Part shown: in pieces, positions 8,330 through 18,494 of the stretch | Layout: each line of letters opens with the position of its first letter | How positions within the stretch are numbered: position 1 is the stretch's first letter | Assembly (NCBI RefSeq): GCF_023051145.1 | Contig: NZ_JALKFS010000005.1 | Location: 2,435,733 to 2,499,732 of the forward strand | Reading direction: 5' to 3' | Length of the DNA stretch: 64,000 nucleotides | Origin: Williamsia sp. DF01-3 | GTDB lineage: Bacteria; Actinomycetota; Actinomycetes; Mycobacteriales; Mycobacteriaceae | Notes under the pieces: model-generated | The model's database searches: none | What the model was told of the DNA's origin: nothing | Seen by the model: only the letters and a program-made list of their open reading frames with translations | Translations under genes and position numbers: made by a program

Positions 8330-11086
8330 TCATGACCCGGGTTGGTGTGGCTGACCGTTGCTGATGGCCCGCCACACCCGTGACGGGTTCATCGGCAATT
8401 CGTACACCCGGACGCCCACCGCGTTGCGAATCGCACTCTCGAGGGCGGGAGCCACCGGGTTGTAGGGCGCCTCGCTCATCGACTTGGCGCCGAGAGGGCC
8501 GATCGAATCGTAGGTGTCGGCGAAGTACACCTCGGTCTCCGGCACATCGGCGAGTTGCGGGATGTGGTAGTTGCGCAACACCTGGGTGAGTACCTGGCCC
8601 TCGTCGAGGATCATCTCCTCGTACAGGGCGCTGCCGATCGCCTGTGCCGCACCGCCTTCGACCTGGCCCCGGCACTGCTGCGGGTTGAGCACCACTCCGG
8701 CGTCTGCGGACTGCACCGACTGCAGGATGCGCACCTCGCCAGTGGCGGAATTGACCGCGACACGAAACGCATGGACGTTGAAGGCGATCGAGCGCGGGGT
8801 GCCGTTCTGAGTGCTCGTGGCGCGCAGTGGCCCTCCGTGGACGGTGACGATCCCGGCGAGGTCGATGAACTCCGCGCCCGCCTGCACACCTTGCGGTCCG
8901 AGCGTGCACTCGGCGACATCGGTGTCGAGTGCACGCGCTGCAATGGCGAGGATCTCGCCGCGCAGCTGAGCGCACGCGAGGCCGAGTGCTTTGCCGGCGA
9001 CCACCGTACCGGCTGAGCCGAAGGCGCCGGTGTCGTAGCCGACCTCATCGGTGTCGGCCTGCCTGATCACTATCTGGTCCGGTGAACACCCCAGCGCCGA
9101 CGAGGCGATCTGGCTGTGAACGGTGGTGGTTCCGTTTCCGAACTCTGCGGTGCCGACCGCGGCGATGTACGTGCCGTCGTCGGTCAGCGTGACCGAGACA
9201 TCGGCGAAATGCCCACGCGGCGGAATGGTGGCGATCATCGCCGTTCCCATACCTTCGCCGATGTGCCACCCGGGCCGGCCTGCGACGTCCTCGCCGGCCC
9301 GGATAGGGTCGGCACGCCCGGCGATCAGCGCTTGCTCGGCCAAATCGATGCACTGGTCGAGTCCGTAGCTTCCGAACTCGAGGTCGCCCTCTTCGACCTC
9401 CCAGGCGACGAACTCGTCTCCGGGTACGACCACGTTACGACGGCGCATCTCGAATGGGTCGATGCCGAGCTGTGCCGCGAGTTCGTCGATCGCGCCTTCG
9501 ATGCCGAACGCGACCTGGCCCAGTCCGTAACCGCGGAAAGCGCCCGACGGAATGTTGTTGGTGTACACAGCTTGTGCGTCGACGTGCTTGTTGGGGCAGC
9601 GGTAGAGCACCATGGTCTCGTTGCAGGCGTGGAACATCACCCCGCTGCTGTGGTTTCCGTAGGCGCCGGCGTCGGACAGTACCGACACCGAGAGCGCGGT
9701 GAGGATTCCGTCGGCGCCCGCCGCCGCCGTCACCCCCACACGCATCGGATGGCGGCACGGGGCCCGGGTGAACTCCTCGGTGCGCGTGAACTCGTATACC
9801 GCGGGGCGCCCCGTCTTCATGAGCGCGAGCGCCACCACGTCTTCGGTGAGCAGTTCTTGCTTGCCCCCGAAACCGCCACCCACCCGAGCGGCGTACACAC
9901 GGACGTTGTCGCCGCTGAATCCGAAGATGTGACACAGCTCGGCCCGAACCAGGAAGGGGACCTGTGTGCTGGACCGCACCACCACCCGGCCGTCATCGTC
10001 TCGCCAGGCGACTGCGCCATGGGTTTCGAGGTGGGCGTGCTGGACGCGGGCCGTCTGCCACGTTCCCGAGACCACAGCGCCCCCGTTGTCACGAGCCTGC
10101 GCGAGACCGGCCTCGATGTCGCCCACCGTGCCGTCGACGGAGGCGACGAGATTGCGGGCCGGGTCCGCAATCCGGGAATCGGGCCCCTTCTCACCGTGCA
10201 CCGTCGGTGTCGCGGGATCGGTGGCCACCGCCGGATCGAAGTTGGCGGGCAGCACGTCGTACTCGACCACGATGAGTTCGGCGGCGCGACGGGCGAGGGT
10301 GATCGAGTCGGCGACCACTGCAGCCACCCGCTGCCCGATGAAACGCACCGTGGTGTCGAAGATGTATCCGTCGTCGGGGTCGTCGTGACGATGGTCGTGG
10401 CGCGCGGTCGAGAACGGCACCCCCGGATCGTCGAGGTACGTCAGAACTGTTCGTACTCCGGGCATCTGCTCGGCCGCCGAGGCATCGACGGACAGGATGC
10501 GGGCGTGCGCATGTGGACTCCCGAGCACCGAGATGTGGCCGACGTCGTCGGGCAATCCATCCATCGTGTACGGCTCGGTCCCGGTGACGATGCGTGGTGC
10601 GGCCGGAGCCGACACCGAGCGACCGATCGATGGACCGGCATCTCCCGGCGACACCTTCTCGGTGCCGACCACGCCGTCGATGGCGTCGCGGATCGCGCGG
10701 TATCCGGTGCACCGGCACAGGTTGCCCTTGAGGCTGTTCGGCAGGTCGTCTCGCTGATCTTTGTCGAAAGTGCTTGCGGTGACAACCATTCCGGCGGTGC
10801 AGAAACCGCACTGGAAGCCGGCGGCGTCGACGAACCGTTGTTGCACAGGATGCAGGTTCTCTGGCGTTCCGAGCCCGGTGACCGTGGTGATCTCGGAGTC
10901 CATCGCCCGGAACGCCGGGATGAGACACGAATGGTGCGGCTCGCCGTCGATCAGTACCGAGCAGGCACCGCAATCGCCTGCGTCGCAACCCTTCTTGACC
11001 CCGAACTCGCCATGGTCACGCAGAAACGTTCGTAGACATTGCCCGGCCGCGGGCGTGGCGGCCACGTCTTCACCATTGATCTTCAC
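8330..11086 (-). CDS. Molybdenum hydroxylase (XdhD-type xanthine dehydrogenase) with fused [2Fe-2S] domain
   Basis: This 918-residue protein starts at GTG 11086. The N-terminal 150 residues are a two-[2Fe-2S]-cluster domain: CDAGDCGACSVLIDGEPHHSC, then QCGFCTAGM and NLCRCTGYRAI. The remainder is the molybdopterin-binding xanthine dehydrogenase large subunit, with RVGGGFGGKQE, NIPSGAFRGYGLGQ and near the end GAKSMSEAPYNP, whose glutamate is the usual catalytic base. It would hydroxylate purines such as hypoxanthine or xanthine. Fe-S plus Mo fusion with a separate FAD subunit matches E. coli XdhD/YgfM rather than XdhA/B. The FAD subunit gene lies 10 bases upstream in the same operon, next to a guanine-deaminase-like gene. 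Confidence 0.88.
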   Translation of the reverse strand: MKINGEDVAATPAAGQCLRTFLRDHGEFGVKKGCDAGDCGACSVLIDGEPHHSCLIPAFRAMDSEITTVTGLGTPENLHPVQQRFVDAAGFQCGFCTAGMVVTASTFDKDQRDDLPNSLKGNLCRCTGYRAIRDAIDGVVGTEKVSPGDAGPSIGRSVSAPAAPRIVTGTEPYTMDGLPDDVGHISVLGSPHAHARILSVDASAAEQMPGVRTVLTYLDDPGVPFSTARHDHRHDDPDDGYIFDTTVRFIGQRVAAVVADSITLARRAAELIVVEYDVLPANFDPAVATDPATPTVHGEKGPDSRIADPARNLVASVDGTVGDIEAGLAQARDNGGAVVSGTWQTARVQHAHLETHGAVAWRDDDGRVVVRSSTQVPFLVRAELCHIFGFSGDNVRVYAARVGGGFGGKQELLTEDVVALALMKTGRPAVYEFTRTEEFTRAPCRHPMRVGVTAAAGADGILTALSVSVLSDAGAYGNHSSGVMFHACNETMVLYRCPNKHVDAQAVYTNNIPSGAFRGYGLGQVAFGIEGAIDELAAQLGIDPFEMRRRNVVVPGDEFVAWEVEEGDLEFGSYGLDQCIDLAEQALIAGRADPIRAGEDVAGRPGWHIGEGMGTAMIATIPPRGHFADVSVTLTDDGTYIAAVGTAEFGNGTTTVHSQIASSALGCSPDQIVIRQADTDEVGYDTGAFGSAGTVVAGKALGLACAQLRGEILAIAARALDTDVAECTLGPQGVQAGAEFIDLAGIVTVHGGPLRATSTQNGTPRSIAFNVHAFRVAVNSATGEVRILQSVQSADAGVVLNPQQCRGQVEGGAAQAIGSALYEEMILDEGQVLTQVLRNYHIPQLADVPETEVYFADTYDSIGPLGAKSMSEAPYNPVAPALESAIRNAVGVRVYELPMNPSRVWRAISNGQPHQPGS

Positions 11087-11096
11087 AGCCCGCTCC

Positions 11097-11908
11097 TCAC
11101 AGTCCGGCCAAGTGTGCGACGACGTCCCGGGTGAGCACTCCGGTGACCTGATGGCGCCAATCGGCCGCCCCGTGGGCATCCGAGTAATAGGCGCCGGCCG
11201 GGACAGCGGAATCGACCTGCGCTGCCACGGCTTCGGGGTCCAAGGAGTCGGTGACCACCACATACGGGCGATCGGTCGCCGCCGTCACGGAGATCACGAC
11301 GCCATCCGGTGTCCGGCGCCCGACGACCACGGCTCCGGAGCGGCCGAGGGGGGACAGGGCCACCTTCCGCAGAACGGTCGGCTGGCGGAGGCTGGAGGCC
11401 GGAATCCGCACCGAGCGCAACACATCTCCCTCGTCGAGGATCGTGGTGGAGTTGCCGGTGACGAAGTGGGGGACCGTGCATCGGACGTCGGACCCGTCGG
11501 CCTTCCAGATCAGCAGCTCGGCGTCGAGCGCCGACAGCATCGAGATCATCGAACCCACCGGGAACCCGAGACAGATGTTGCCGCCGACAGTGGCGCTCTT
11601 CCAGATCTTGTACGAGGCCAGCAACGCCCGCGCGGCCTGGCGGAACACCGTGGTGGCCACCCAGTCACCAGGGTAGGTGGTGGACTGCAATGTCTCGATG
11701 GTGCAGGTGGCGCCGATGTCGAGGCCGTCCTCGGCGATCGTGAGGTCGGGCCATCGAAGTCCCCGTAGGTCGATCAGCCGGTGCAAGTGCATCTGCGGTT
11801 CGCTCATCAGCCAGGTGCCGCCGCCATCAGGCCGTCGGCGCCTGAAAGGCCGGCCAGATCTGCGCGGTTCCGCGGCACCACAACGGAATCGACGGAATGC
11901 AGGTCCAT
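11097..11908 (-). CDS. FAD-binding subunit of the molybdenum hydroxylase (apparent one-base frameshift)
   Basis: The protein is a CoxM/YgfM-type FAD subunit that passes electrons from the molybdenum subunit. The intact frame (11097-11807) encodes MSEPQMHLHRLIDLRGL onward, with KIWKSATVGGNICLGFPVGSMI as the FAD-binding motif. Its usual N-terminus (MDLHSVDSVVVPRNRADLAGLSGADGLMA) is present just upstream in another frame beginning at ATG 11908, which overlaps the deaminase stop (ATGA). Restoring one G in the GGCGGCGGC run near 11817-11826 gives the expected LMAGGTWLMSEP join. So it is either a sequencing deletion or a disrupted gene. Confidence 0.8.
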
Positions 11909-13266
11909 CAGCCGGCCTTCGCGATCAGGACGTCGTGCGCGGCCGCCACCTCGGCGGCGGTTGCCTCGGCATCGATGGTGGTCAATTCTCCCGCCCGGAC
12001 AACGGTCTTCCCGTTCACCCACAGACGTTCCACCGGGGGAACCGCGCCGAGAACGAGGGCGGCGACAGGGTCTGCGATACCGGCGTGCCCCAGGCCGTCC
12101 CGTCGCCACAGCACCATGTCGGCGAGCTTGCCGGATTCGATGGAGCCGATACTGTCCTGGCAACCCAGTGCACGCGCGCCGCCCAGCGTGGCCATCTCGA
12201 GTGCCTGTCGAGTGGTGAGCGCCGTCGGTCCGCCGGTGGCACGCGCCATCAACACCGCCTGATGCGCTTCTTCGAGAATGCGGCTGGATTCGTTCGAGGC
12301 CGCTCCGTCCACACCCAGGCCGACCGGGACACCCGCCGCCAAAAGGTCACGGGCGCGGGCGGTTCCGGCACCGAGGCGGCCGTTGGACGATGGGCAATGG
12401 GCCACCGAACTCCCGGAGGTGGCCAAAGTCGTGATCGCGTGGTCGTCGAAGTGGACCCCGTGTGCAAACCAGACATCAGTGCCCAGCCAGCCGACCGTTT
12501 CCATGTATTCGATCGGTGTGCATCCGAAACGCTCTGCGGTATAGGCGGACTCGTCCTCCGTCTCGGCCAGATGTGTGTGCAGACGTACTCGCCTCTCTCT
12601 GGCGAGTTCGGCAGAGGTACGGAGCAGGTCGGCAGTCACCGAGAACGGTGAACACGGTGCAAGAGCGATCTTCACCATCGCATCGGGACCCGGGTCGTGC
12701 CAGCGGTCGATCGCATCTGCGCTGGCGGACATGATCTGGTCGATGGTCTCGACCACGCTGTCCGGGGGCAGCCCACCGTCCTTCTCGCTCAGGTCCATCG
12801 AGCCGCGCGTGGGGTGAAAACGCACGCCGACCGTCTGCGCCGCGATGATCTCGGCCGCCAACATGTCGCCACCCTCTTTCGGGAAGACGTAGTGGTGGTC
12901 GGTGCTGGTGGTGCACCCCGACAGTGCCAGCCAACCGAGTGCGCCGGTTGCGGCCACGTTCACGGCCTTCTCGTCGATGCCCGCCCACACGGGATACAGC
13001 GTGGTGAGCCACTCGAACAGGGTGTGATCAGCGGCCAGGCCACGTGTCAGCCATTGATAGAGGTGGTGATGGGTGTTGATCAGGCCCGGGGTGAGGATGC
13101 AGCCGCGTCCGTCGACGATCTCGGCTCCCTCCGCGATCGCGGGATCCACCTTGCCGTCGAGGACATCCGTGATCCGGTTGCCGTCGAATACAACGGACCC
13201 GGAGGCGATCTCACGGCGCTCTGCGTCCATGGTGATGACGTAGGCGTTCTCCACGACGGTGGTCAT
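11908..13266 (-). CDS. Amidohydrolase, 8-oxoguanine deaminase-like
   Basis: This roughly 452-residue protein is a metal-dependent amidohydrolase. The metal motif appears as GLINTHHHLYQWLTRG at about residues 60-75, HTHLAE near 215, a later WFAHGVHFDD and GLGVDGAASNES containing the conserved aspartate. This arrangement is typical of the 8-oxoguanine deaminase/hydroxyatrazine hydrolase group, which deaminates purine-like rings. ATG 13266 was preferred to GTG 13275, three codons upstream. Its stop overlaps the FAD subunit start, so it leads the molybdenum hydroxylase operon, supporting a purine salvage or catabolic role. Guanine or hydroxyatrazine-type substrates cannot be excluded. Confidence 0.8.
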   Translation of the reverse strand: MTTVVENAYVITMDAERREIASGSVVFDGNRITDVLDGKVDPAIAEGAEIVDGRGCILTPGLINTHHHLYQWLTRGLAADHTLFEWLTTLYPVWAGIDEKAVNVAATGALGWLALSGCTTSTDHHYVFPKEGGDMLAAEIIAAQTVGVRFHPTRGSMDLSEKDGGLPPDSVVETIDQIMSASADAIDRWHDPGPDAMVKIALAPCSPFSVTADLLRTSAELARERRVRLHTHLAETEDESAYTAERFGCTPIEYMETVGWLGTDVWFAHGVHFDDHAITTLATSGSSVAHCPSSNGRLGAGTARARDLLAAGVPVGLGVDGAASNESSRILEEAHQAVLMARATGGPTALTTRQALEMATLGGARALGCQDSIGSIESGKLADMVLWRRDGLGHAGIADPVAALVLGAVPPVERLWVNGKTVVRAGELTTIDAEATAAEVAAAHDVLIAKAG

Positions 13267-13391
13267 GCCCGCCACGCTACGGCGAAAGCGTTACGGAAAA
13301 ATGACATTCGAGCTGGGCGGTACCACTTGCGGGCCGGACGATTGGGGTAGAGGCTGAGTGAAATCAATTCCCGGCGAACGGATGGTTGACG

Positions 13392-14885
13392 ATGACGGCG
13401 ACGACTGTTGATCCCGCTCCGGAAAAGAGCGAGCCGACCGAACTCAAACGGGTGATGGGCCCCAAGCTGCTCTTGCTGTTCATCGTCGGCGACATTCTCG
13501 GCGCAGGCGTCTACGCGGTGACCGGCAGCATGATCGACAACGTCGGCGGTATGGCCTGGCTGCCGTTCATCCTCGCCTTCGCCGTGGCAACACTGACAGC
13601 CTTCTCCTACCTCGAGTTGGTCACCAAGTTCCCGCAGTGTGCAGGCGCCGCCCTGTACACCCAGAAGGCGTTCGGTATCCACTTCCTGACCTTCTTGGTC
13701 GCGTTCGCGGTGGTGTGCTCCGGCATCACCAGCGCATCCACGTCGTCGAATGTGGTGGCCGCCAACCTCCTGGCCGGGCTGAACGAATCTTTCAGTGACG
13801 CCAACGGACTCGGCTGGTTCGACGTGCCGACCGGAAAAACCGCTCAACTGGTGGTCGCTCTGGCCTTCATGATCGTCCTGGCCCTGATCAACCTGCGCGG
13901 CGTAGGTGAGTCGGTGAAGTTCAACGTGATCCTCACCCTGGTCGAGATGACAGCGCTGATCATCGTCATCGTGATCGGATTCGTCGCGGCCGGCCGGGGA
14001 ACCGGAGACGGTGACATCAGCAACCTGGTGGTGTTCGAAGACGCCAACGACAAGGGCTGGTTCCTGGCGGTCACGGTCGCGACCACCATCGCCTTCTTCG
14101 CCATGGTCGGGTTCGAGGACTCGGTCAACATGGTCGAGGAGACGAAGAACCCTGAGAAGATCTTCCCCAAGGTGATGCTGTCCGGTCTCGGCATCGCCTG
14201 CCTCATCTATGTGCTGGTGGTGGTCGCGGTCATCGCGGTACTCCCGCTGGACTTCGAGCCGGAGAACTCCGACGAAGGCATCCTGCTGTCGGTGGTGAAG
14301 CTGGGCGCTCCGTCCGTCCCCATCGAGGAGATCTTCCCGTACCTGACGGTGTTCGCAGTTGCCAACACCGCACTGATCAACATGCTGATGGCGAGCCGGC
14401 TGATCTACGGCATGGCCAACCAACGGGTGTTGCCCCGTGGACTCGGCAAGGTGCTTCCGGGTCGCCGGTCACCGTGGACCGCGATCATCTTCACCACGCT
14501 GCTCTCGTTCGTGTTGATCATCGTGGTGAACCAGCTGTCTGAGAACTCCGTTGTGGGTGCGCTGTCCGGCACCACCGGCCTCTTACTGCTCTGTGTCTTC
14601 GCGGTGGTCAACATCGCGTGCCTCGTTCTCAAGCGCGGTGATGTGAAGGCATTCTTCCGGGCGCCGGTCTGGATTCCTGCGCTCGGTGCGGTGCTCTGTT
14701 TGTTCCTCGCCGGCCCGTGGGCGAGGACCGACGCGCAGATGATCCAGTACAAGATCGCCGGCGTGATGCTGCTGCTCGGCGTCGTGTTGTGGGCGGTGAC
14801 GTGGGCGGTCAACAAGTACGAGAACCGCCCCGGCGGCTTCTATGACACCGACTCGTCGCTCGAGGACGAACCTGTCGGGAAGTGA
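13392..14885 (+). CDS. APC-family amino acid/purine permease
   Basis: This 497-residue membrane protein has about twelve hydrophobic segments. The first helix carries the APC signature (LLFIVGDILGAGVYAVTGSMI), and VGFEDSVNMVEETKNPEK is the typical mid-protein segment. It probably imports an amino acid or related nitrogen compound by proton symport. Start ATG 13392 was chosen over TTG 13386. It is divergent from the deaminase/molybdenum hydroxylase operon with a short shared upstream region. A purine-related substrate is possible from context, but sequence alone indicates only the family. Confidence 0.85.
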   Translation: MTATTVDPAPEKSEPTELKRVMGPKLLLLFIVGDILGAGVYAVTGSMIDNVGGMAWLPFILAFAVATLTAFSYLELVTKFPQCAGAALYTQKAFGIHFLTFLVAFAVVCSGITSASTSSNVVAANLLAGLNESFSDANGLGWFDVPTGKTAQLVVALAFMIVLALINLRGVGESVKFNVILTLVEMTALIIVIVIGFVAAGRGTGDGDISNLVVFEDANDKGWFLAVTVATTIAFFAMVGFEDSVNMVEETKNPEKIFPKVMLSGLGIACLIYVLVVVAVIAVLPLDFEPENSDEGILLSVVKLGAPSVPIEEIFPYLTVFAVANTALINMLMASRLIYGMANQRVLPRGLGKVLPGRRSPWTAIIFTTLLSFVLIIVVNQLSENSVVGALSGTTGLLLLCVFAVVNIACLVLKRGDVKAFFRAPVWIPALGAVLCLFLAGPWARTDAQMIQYKIAGVMLLLGVVLWAVTWAVNKYENRPGGFYDTDSSLEDEPVGK

Positions 14886-14902
14886 ACGACGAGTTCGTCC
14901 TC
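14862..14902 (+). terminator. Inverted repeat across the permease stop codon, possible terminator
   Basis: GAGGACGAAC (14862-14871) is exactly complementary to GTTCGTCCTC (14893-14902), with the stop codon in the 21-base loop. No T-run follows, so it is a candidate only. The rest of the roughly 200-base gap before pyc shows nothing else I recognise. Confidence 0.4.
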
Positions 14903-15088
14903 CGTCCACCCCCGCAGGTGCATACCGGGTTTCGTCTTGCGCACAGATGCCATGTCCGGCTCTGTGAGGTTTCGGCCGCCCCTAGGATTCGTGAAGCTCC
15001 ATCCCGGTCGCAATTCGCGACTATCCGCACCTGGTGTCGGGTCGTCATGGTGGAGTGATGGTTTCGTGGGCGATGTGGAGGTGCGTTG

Positions 15089-18000
15089 ATGTTTCGCAAG
15101 GTGTTGGTGGCCAACCGGGGCGAGATCGCGATTCGTGCTTTTCGTGCTGCGTATGAGTTGGGTGCGGGGACGGTGGCGGTGTTCCCGTTCGAGGATCGCA
15201 ATTCGATTCACCGTCTGAAGGCTGACGAGGCCTATCAGATCGGTGAGCCGGGGCATCCGGTGCGGGCGTATTTGTCGGTCGAGGAGGTCATCGCGGCGGC
15301 GCGGCGTGCGGGTGCCGACGCGATCTATCCGGGGTACGGGTTCTTGTCGGAGAATCCTGACTTGGCTGCGGCGTGTGCGGATGCGGGGATCACCTTTGTG
15401 GGTCCGTCTGCGGACATCTTGGAGTTGACGGGTAACAAGTCTCGGGCGATCGCTGCGGCGCGGGAGGCGGGTCTGCCGGTGTTGGCGTCGTCCGAGGCGT
15501 CGGTGGATGTTGATGAGTTGATGGCCGCTGCCGAGTCGATGCGGTTCCCGGTGTTCGTCAAGGCGGTCGCTGGTGGCGGTGGCCGTGGGATGCGGCGGGT
15601 GGAGACCATCGACGGTCTGCGCGAGGCCATCGAAGCTGCTGCCCGCGAGGCGAATTCGGCGTTCGGAGATGCGTCGGTGTTCTTGGAGCAGGCGGTGATC
15701 GCCCCGCGTCATATCGAGGTGCAGATCCTGGCTGATCAGCATGGCAACGTGATGCACCTGTTCGAGCGTGATTGCAGTGTGCAGCGTCGCCATCAGAAGG
15801 TGATCGAGCTGGCGCCGGCACCGAACATGCCGCCGGGGTTGCGGGAGAAGATCTGCGCTGACGCGGTCGCGTTCGCGAAGAAGATCGGTTACTCGTGTGC
15901 CGGGACGGTGGAGTTTTTGGTCGACCGCGACGGTAATCATGTGTTCATCGAGATGAATCCACGGATCCAGGTCGAGCACACCGTGACCGAGGAGATCACC
16001 GACGTCGATTTGGTGCAGTCCCAGTTGCGGATCGCTGCGGGCGAGACGTTGGCGGAGTTGGGGTTGTCGCAGGAGGCGGTGGCGATCCGCGGCGCGGCGA
16101 TGCAGTGCCGGATCACCACCGAGGATCCGACGAACGGTTTCCGCCCGGACACGGGTCGGATCACCGCGTACCGCACTCCGGGTGGGGCGGGGGTGCGTCT
16201 GGATGGTGGGGCGACGTTGGGTGCGGAGGTCAGCGCGCATTTCGACTCGATGCTGGTCAAGTTGACGTGCCGGGGCCGGGACTTCGAGACCGCGGTGGCG
16301 CGGTCGCGGCGGGCGCTGGCCGAGTTCCGGATCCGCGGTGTCGCCACGAATGTGCCGTTCCTGCAGGCTGTGTTGGATGACCCGGACTTTCGGACGGGGA
16401 ACGTGACGACGTCGTTCATCGAGGAACGCCCACAGTTGCTGACCTCGCGGGTCTCGGCCGACCGCGGTACCCGGATTCTGAACTATCTCGCTGATGTGAC
16501 GGTGAACAAGCCGCACGGGGAACGTCCGGCGACGGTCTATCCGCGCGACAAACTCCCCGATATCGACGTCAGTGCCCCGGCCGACGGGTCCCGGCAACGG
16601 CTCCTGTCGTTGGGCCCGGAGGGGTTCGCGGCGGATCTGCGGGCGTCGAAAGCCCTCGGTGTCACCGACACCACGTTCCGGGATGCTCACCAGTCGTTGT
16701 TGGCGACGCGGGTCCGTACCACCGGGTTGGTCGCGATCGCCCCGTATGTGGCGGCGATGACCCCGCAGTTGTTGTCGGTGGAGTGTTGGGGCGGCGCAAC
16801 CTACGACGTCGCGCTGCGGTTCTTGAAGGAAGATCCGTGGGATCGGTTGGCGCAGCTCCGCGAAGCTATGCCCAACATCAACCTGCAGATGCTGCTGCGG
16901 GGAGCGAACACGGTCGGATACACCCCGTATCCGCAGAAGGTGACCCGCTCGTTTGTGGCCGAAGCCGCCGCGACGGGAATCGACATCTTCCGGATCTTCG
17001 ACGCGCTGAACAATGTGGATCAGATGCGGCCGGCGATCGACGCGGTCCGCGAGACCGGCACCACGATCGCAGAGGTCGCCCTGTCCTACACCGGGGATCT
17101 GTCGAATCCGGCCGAGAATCTGTACACCCTGGACTATTACCTGCGGCTGGCTGAACAGCTGGTGGAGGCCGGCGCTCACGTGTTGGCGATCAAAGACATG
17201 GCCGGACTGCTGCGCCCGCAAGCGGCAACCACGTTGGTCTCAGCGTTGCGCATGAACTTTGATGTGCCGGTGCACGTGCACACCCACGACACCCCGGGCG
17301 GGCAGTTGGCGACGTATCTGGCGGCGTGGCAGGCCGGCGCGGATGCGGTCGATGGTGCGAGCGCGGCGATGGCCGGCACCACCAGCCAGCCTGCGTTGTC
17401 GGCGATCGTCGCCGCGACGGCGCACACCGAGTACGACACCGGGCTGGACCTGGCCGCGGTATGCGAGCTCGAGCCGTATTGGGAGGCTCTACGGAAGGTG
17501 TACGCCCCGTTCGAGTCCGGGCTCCCCGCCCCGACGGGCCGGGTGTACACCCACGAGATCCCGGGTGGGCAGTTGTCGAACCTGCGTCAGCAGGCCATCG
17601 GTTTGGGCCTGGGGGATCGGTTCGAACAGGTTGAACATGCCTACGCCGCCGCGGACCGGATGCTGGGGCGGTTGATCAAGGTCACCCCGTCCTCGAAGGT
17701 CGTCGGTGATCTCGCCCTGGCGTTGGTGGGCACCGGGGTCAGTGCCGACGACTTCGCGCAGGACCCGGCGTCCTACGACATCCCTGATTCGGTGATCGGG
17801 TTCCTGCGCGGCGAACTGGGTGAACCGGCCGGTGGTTGGCCTGAACCGCTACGGACTCGGGCGTTGGCTGGGCGGGCCCCGGCCAAACCGGTCACCGACC
17901 TGTCCGCCGAGGATGAGGCGGCCCTCGACGGCGACAGCGCGACCCGGCGACAGACGTTGAACCGGTTGCTGTTCCCGGGCCCCACCCGCGATTACGAAGA

Positions 18001-18469
18001 GCATCAAACCGCTTACGGCGATACCTCCAGTCTCTCGGCCAACCAGTTCTTCTACGGACTGCGGTACGGCGACGAACACCGGGTGGAACTCGAACCCGGT
18101 GTGGAACTGCTCATCGGTTTGGAAGCGATCAGCGAGGCCGACGAACGAGGCATGCGCACGGTGATGTGCATCCTCAACGGTCAACTCCGGCCGGTCCAGG
18201 TGCGTGATCGTTCCCTCAAGGTCGACGTCCTCGTCGCCGAAAAAGCAGTATCTGGTAACCCCAAACACATCGCCGCACCCTTTGCCGGGGTGGTCACCAC
18301 CGTCGTCGAACCCGGACAACACATCGAACCCGGCGCCACCATCGGCTCCATCGAGGCCATGAAAATGGAAGCCGCCATCACCACCCCCACCGGCGGCACC
18401 ATCAAACGCATCGCAATCACCACCGTCGCACAAGTCGAAGGCGGAGACCTGCTGGTGGAGCTGGAGTAG
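15089..18469 (+). CDS. pyc: Pyruvate carboxylase
   Basis: This 1126-residue biotin enzyme carboxylates pyruvate to oxaloacetate for anaplerosis. Domains in order are: biotin carboxylase (KVLVANRGEIAIRAFRAAYELG, KAVAGGGGRGMR, EMNPRIQVEHTVTEE), carboxyltransferase from about residue 530 (TTFRDAHQSLLATRVRT, ALNNVDQMRPAID, VHVHTHDTPGGQLATYL), a linker, and a C-terminal biotinyl domain with EAMKME, biotin lysine near 1092. The length is normal for the single-chain enzyme. ATG 15089 is preceded by GGAGG (15077-15081). Third codon positions shift from mostly G/T in the first two-thirds to mostly C/A at the 3' end. It is convergent with the HMG-CoA-lyase-like gene. Confidence 0.97.
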   Translation: MFRKVLVANRGEIAIRAFRAAYELGAGTVAVFPFEDRNSIHRLKADEAYQIGEPGHPVRAYLSVEEVIAAARRAGADAIYPGYGFLSENPDLAAACADAGITFVGPSADILELTGNKSRAIAAAREAGLPVLASSEASVDVDELMAAAESMRFPVFVKAVAGGGGRGMRRVETIDGLREAIEAAAREANSAFGDASVFLEQAVIAPRHIEVQILADQHGNVMHLFERDCSVQRRHQKVIELAPAPNMPPGLREKICADAVAFAKKIGYSCAGTVEFLVDRDGNHVFIEMNPRIQVEHTVTEEITDVDLVQSQLRIAAGETLAELGLSQEAVAIRGAAMQCRITTEDPTNGFRPDTGRITAYRTPGGAGVRLDGGATLGAEVSAHFDSMLVKLTCRGRDFETAVARSRRALAEFRIRGVATNVPFLQAVLDDPDFRTGNVTTSFIEERPQLLTSRVSADRGTRILNYLADVTVNKPHGERPATVYPRDKLPDIDVSAPADGSRQRLLSLGPEGFAADLRASKALGVTDTTFRDAHQSLLATRVRTTGLVAIAPYVAAMTPQLLSVECWGGATYDVALRFLKEDPWDRLAQLREAMPNINLQMLLRGANTVGYTPYPQKVTRSFVAEAAATGIDIFRIFDALNNVDQMRPAIDAVRETGTTIAEVALSYTGDLSNPAENLYTLDYYLRLAEQLVEAGAHVLAIKDMAGLLRPQAATTLVSALRMNFDVPVHVHTHDTPGGQLATYLAAWQAGADAVDGASAAMAGTTSQPALSAIVAATAHTEYDTGLDLAAVCELEPYWEALRKVYAPFESGLPAPTGRVYTHEIPGGQLSNLRQQAIGLGLGDRFEQVEHAYAAADRMLGRLIKVTPSSKVVGDLALALVGTGVSADDFAQDPASYDIPDSVIGFLRGELGEPAGGWPEPLRTRALAGRAPAKPVTDLSAEDEAALDGDSATRRQTLNRLLFPGPTRDYEEHQTAYGDTSSLSANQFFYGLRYGDEHRVELEPGVELLIGLEAISEADERGMRTVMCILNGQLRPVQVRDRSLKVDVLVAEKAVSGNPKHIAAPFAGVVTTVVEPGQHIEPGATIGSIEAMKMEAAITTPTGGTIKRIAITTVAQVEGGDLLVELE

Positions 18470-18494
18470 GCCGACGAGGCGGCCGCCCGCGGCG

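Noticed and set aside
9116-11035. Antisense 639-codon frame opposite the molybdenum hydroxylase
   Set aside because: The opposite strand has all hydroxylase motifs; this frame has none.
14840-17221. Antisense 793-codon open frame opposite pyc
   Set aside because: It is a by-product of the skewed pyc codons; its translation is arginine-rich and resembles no protein.
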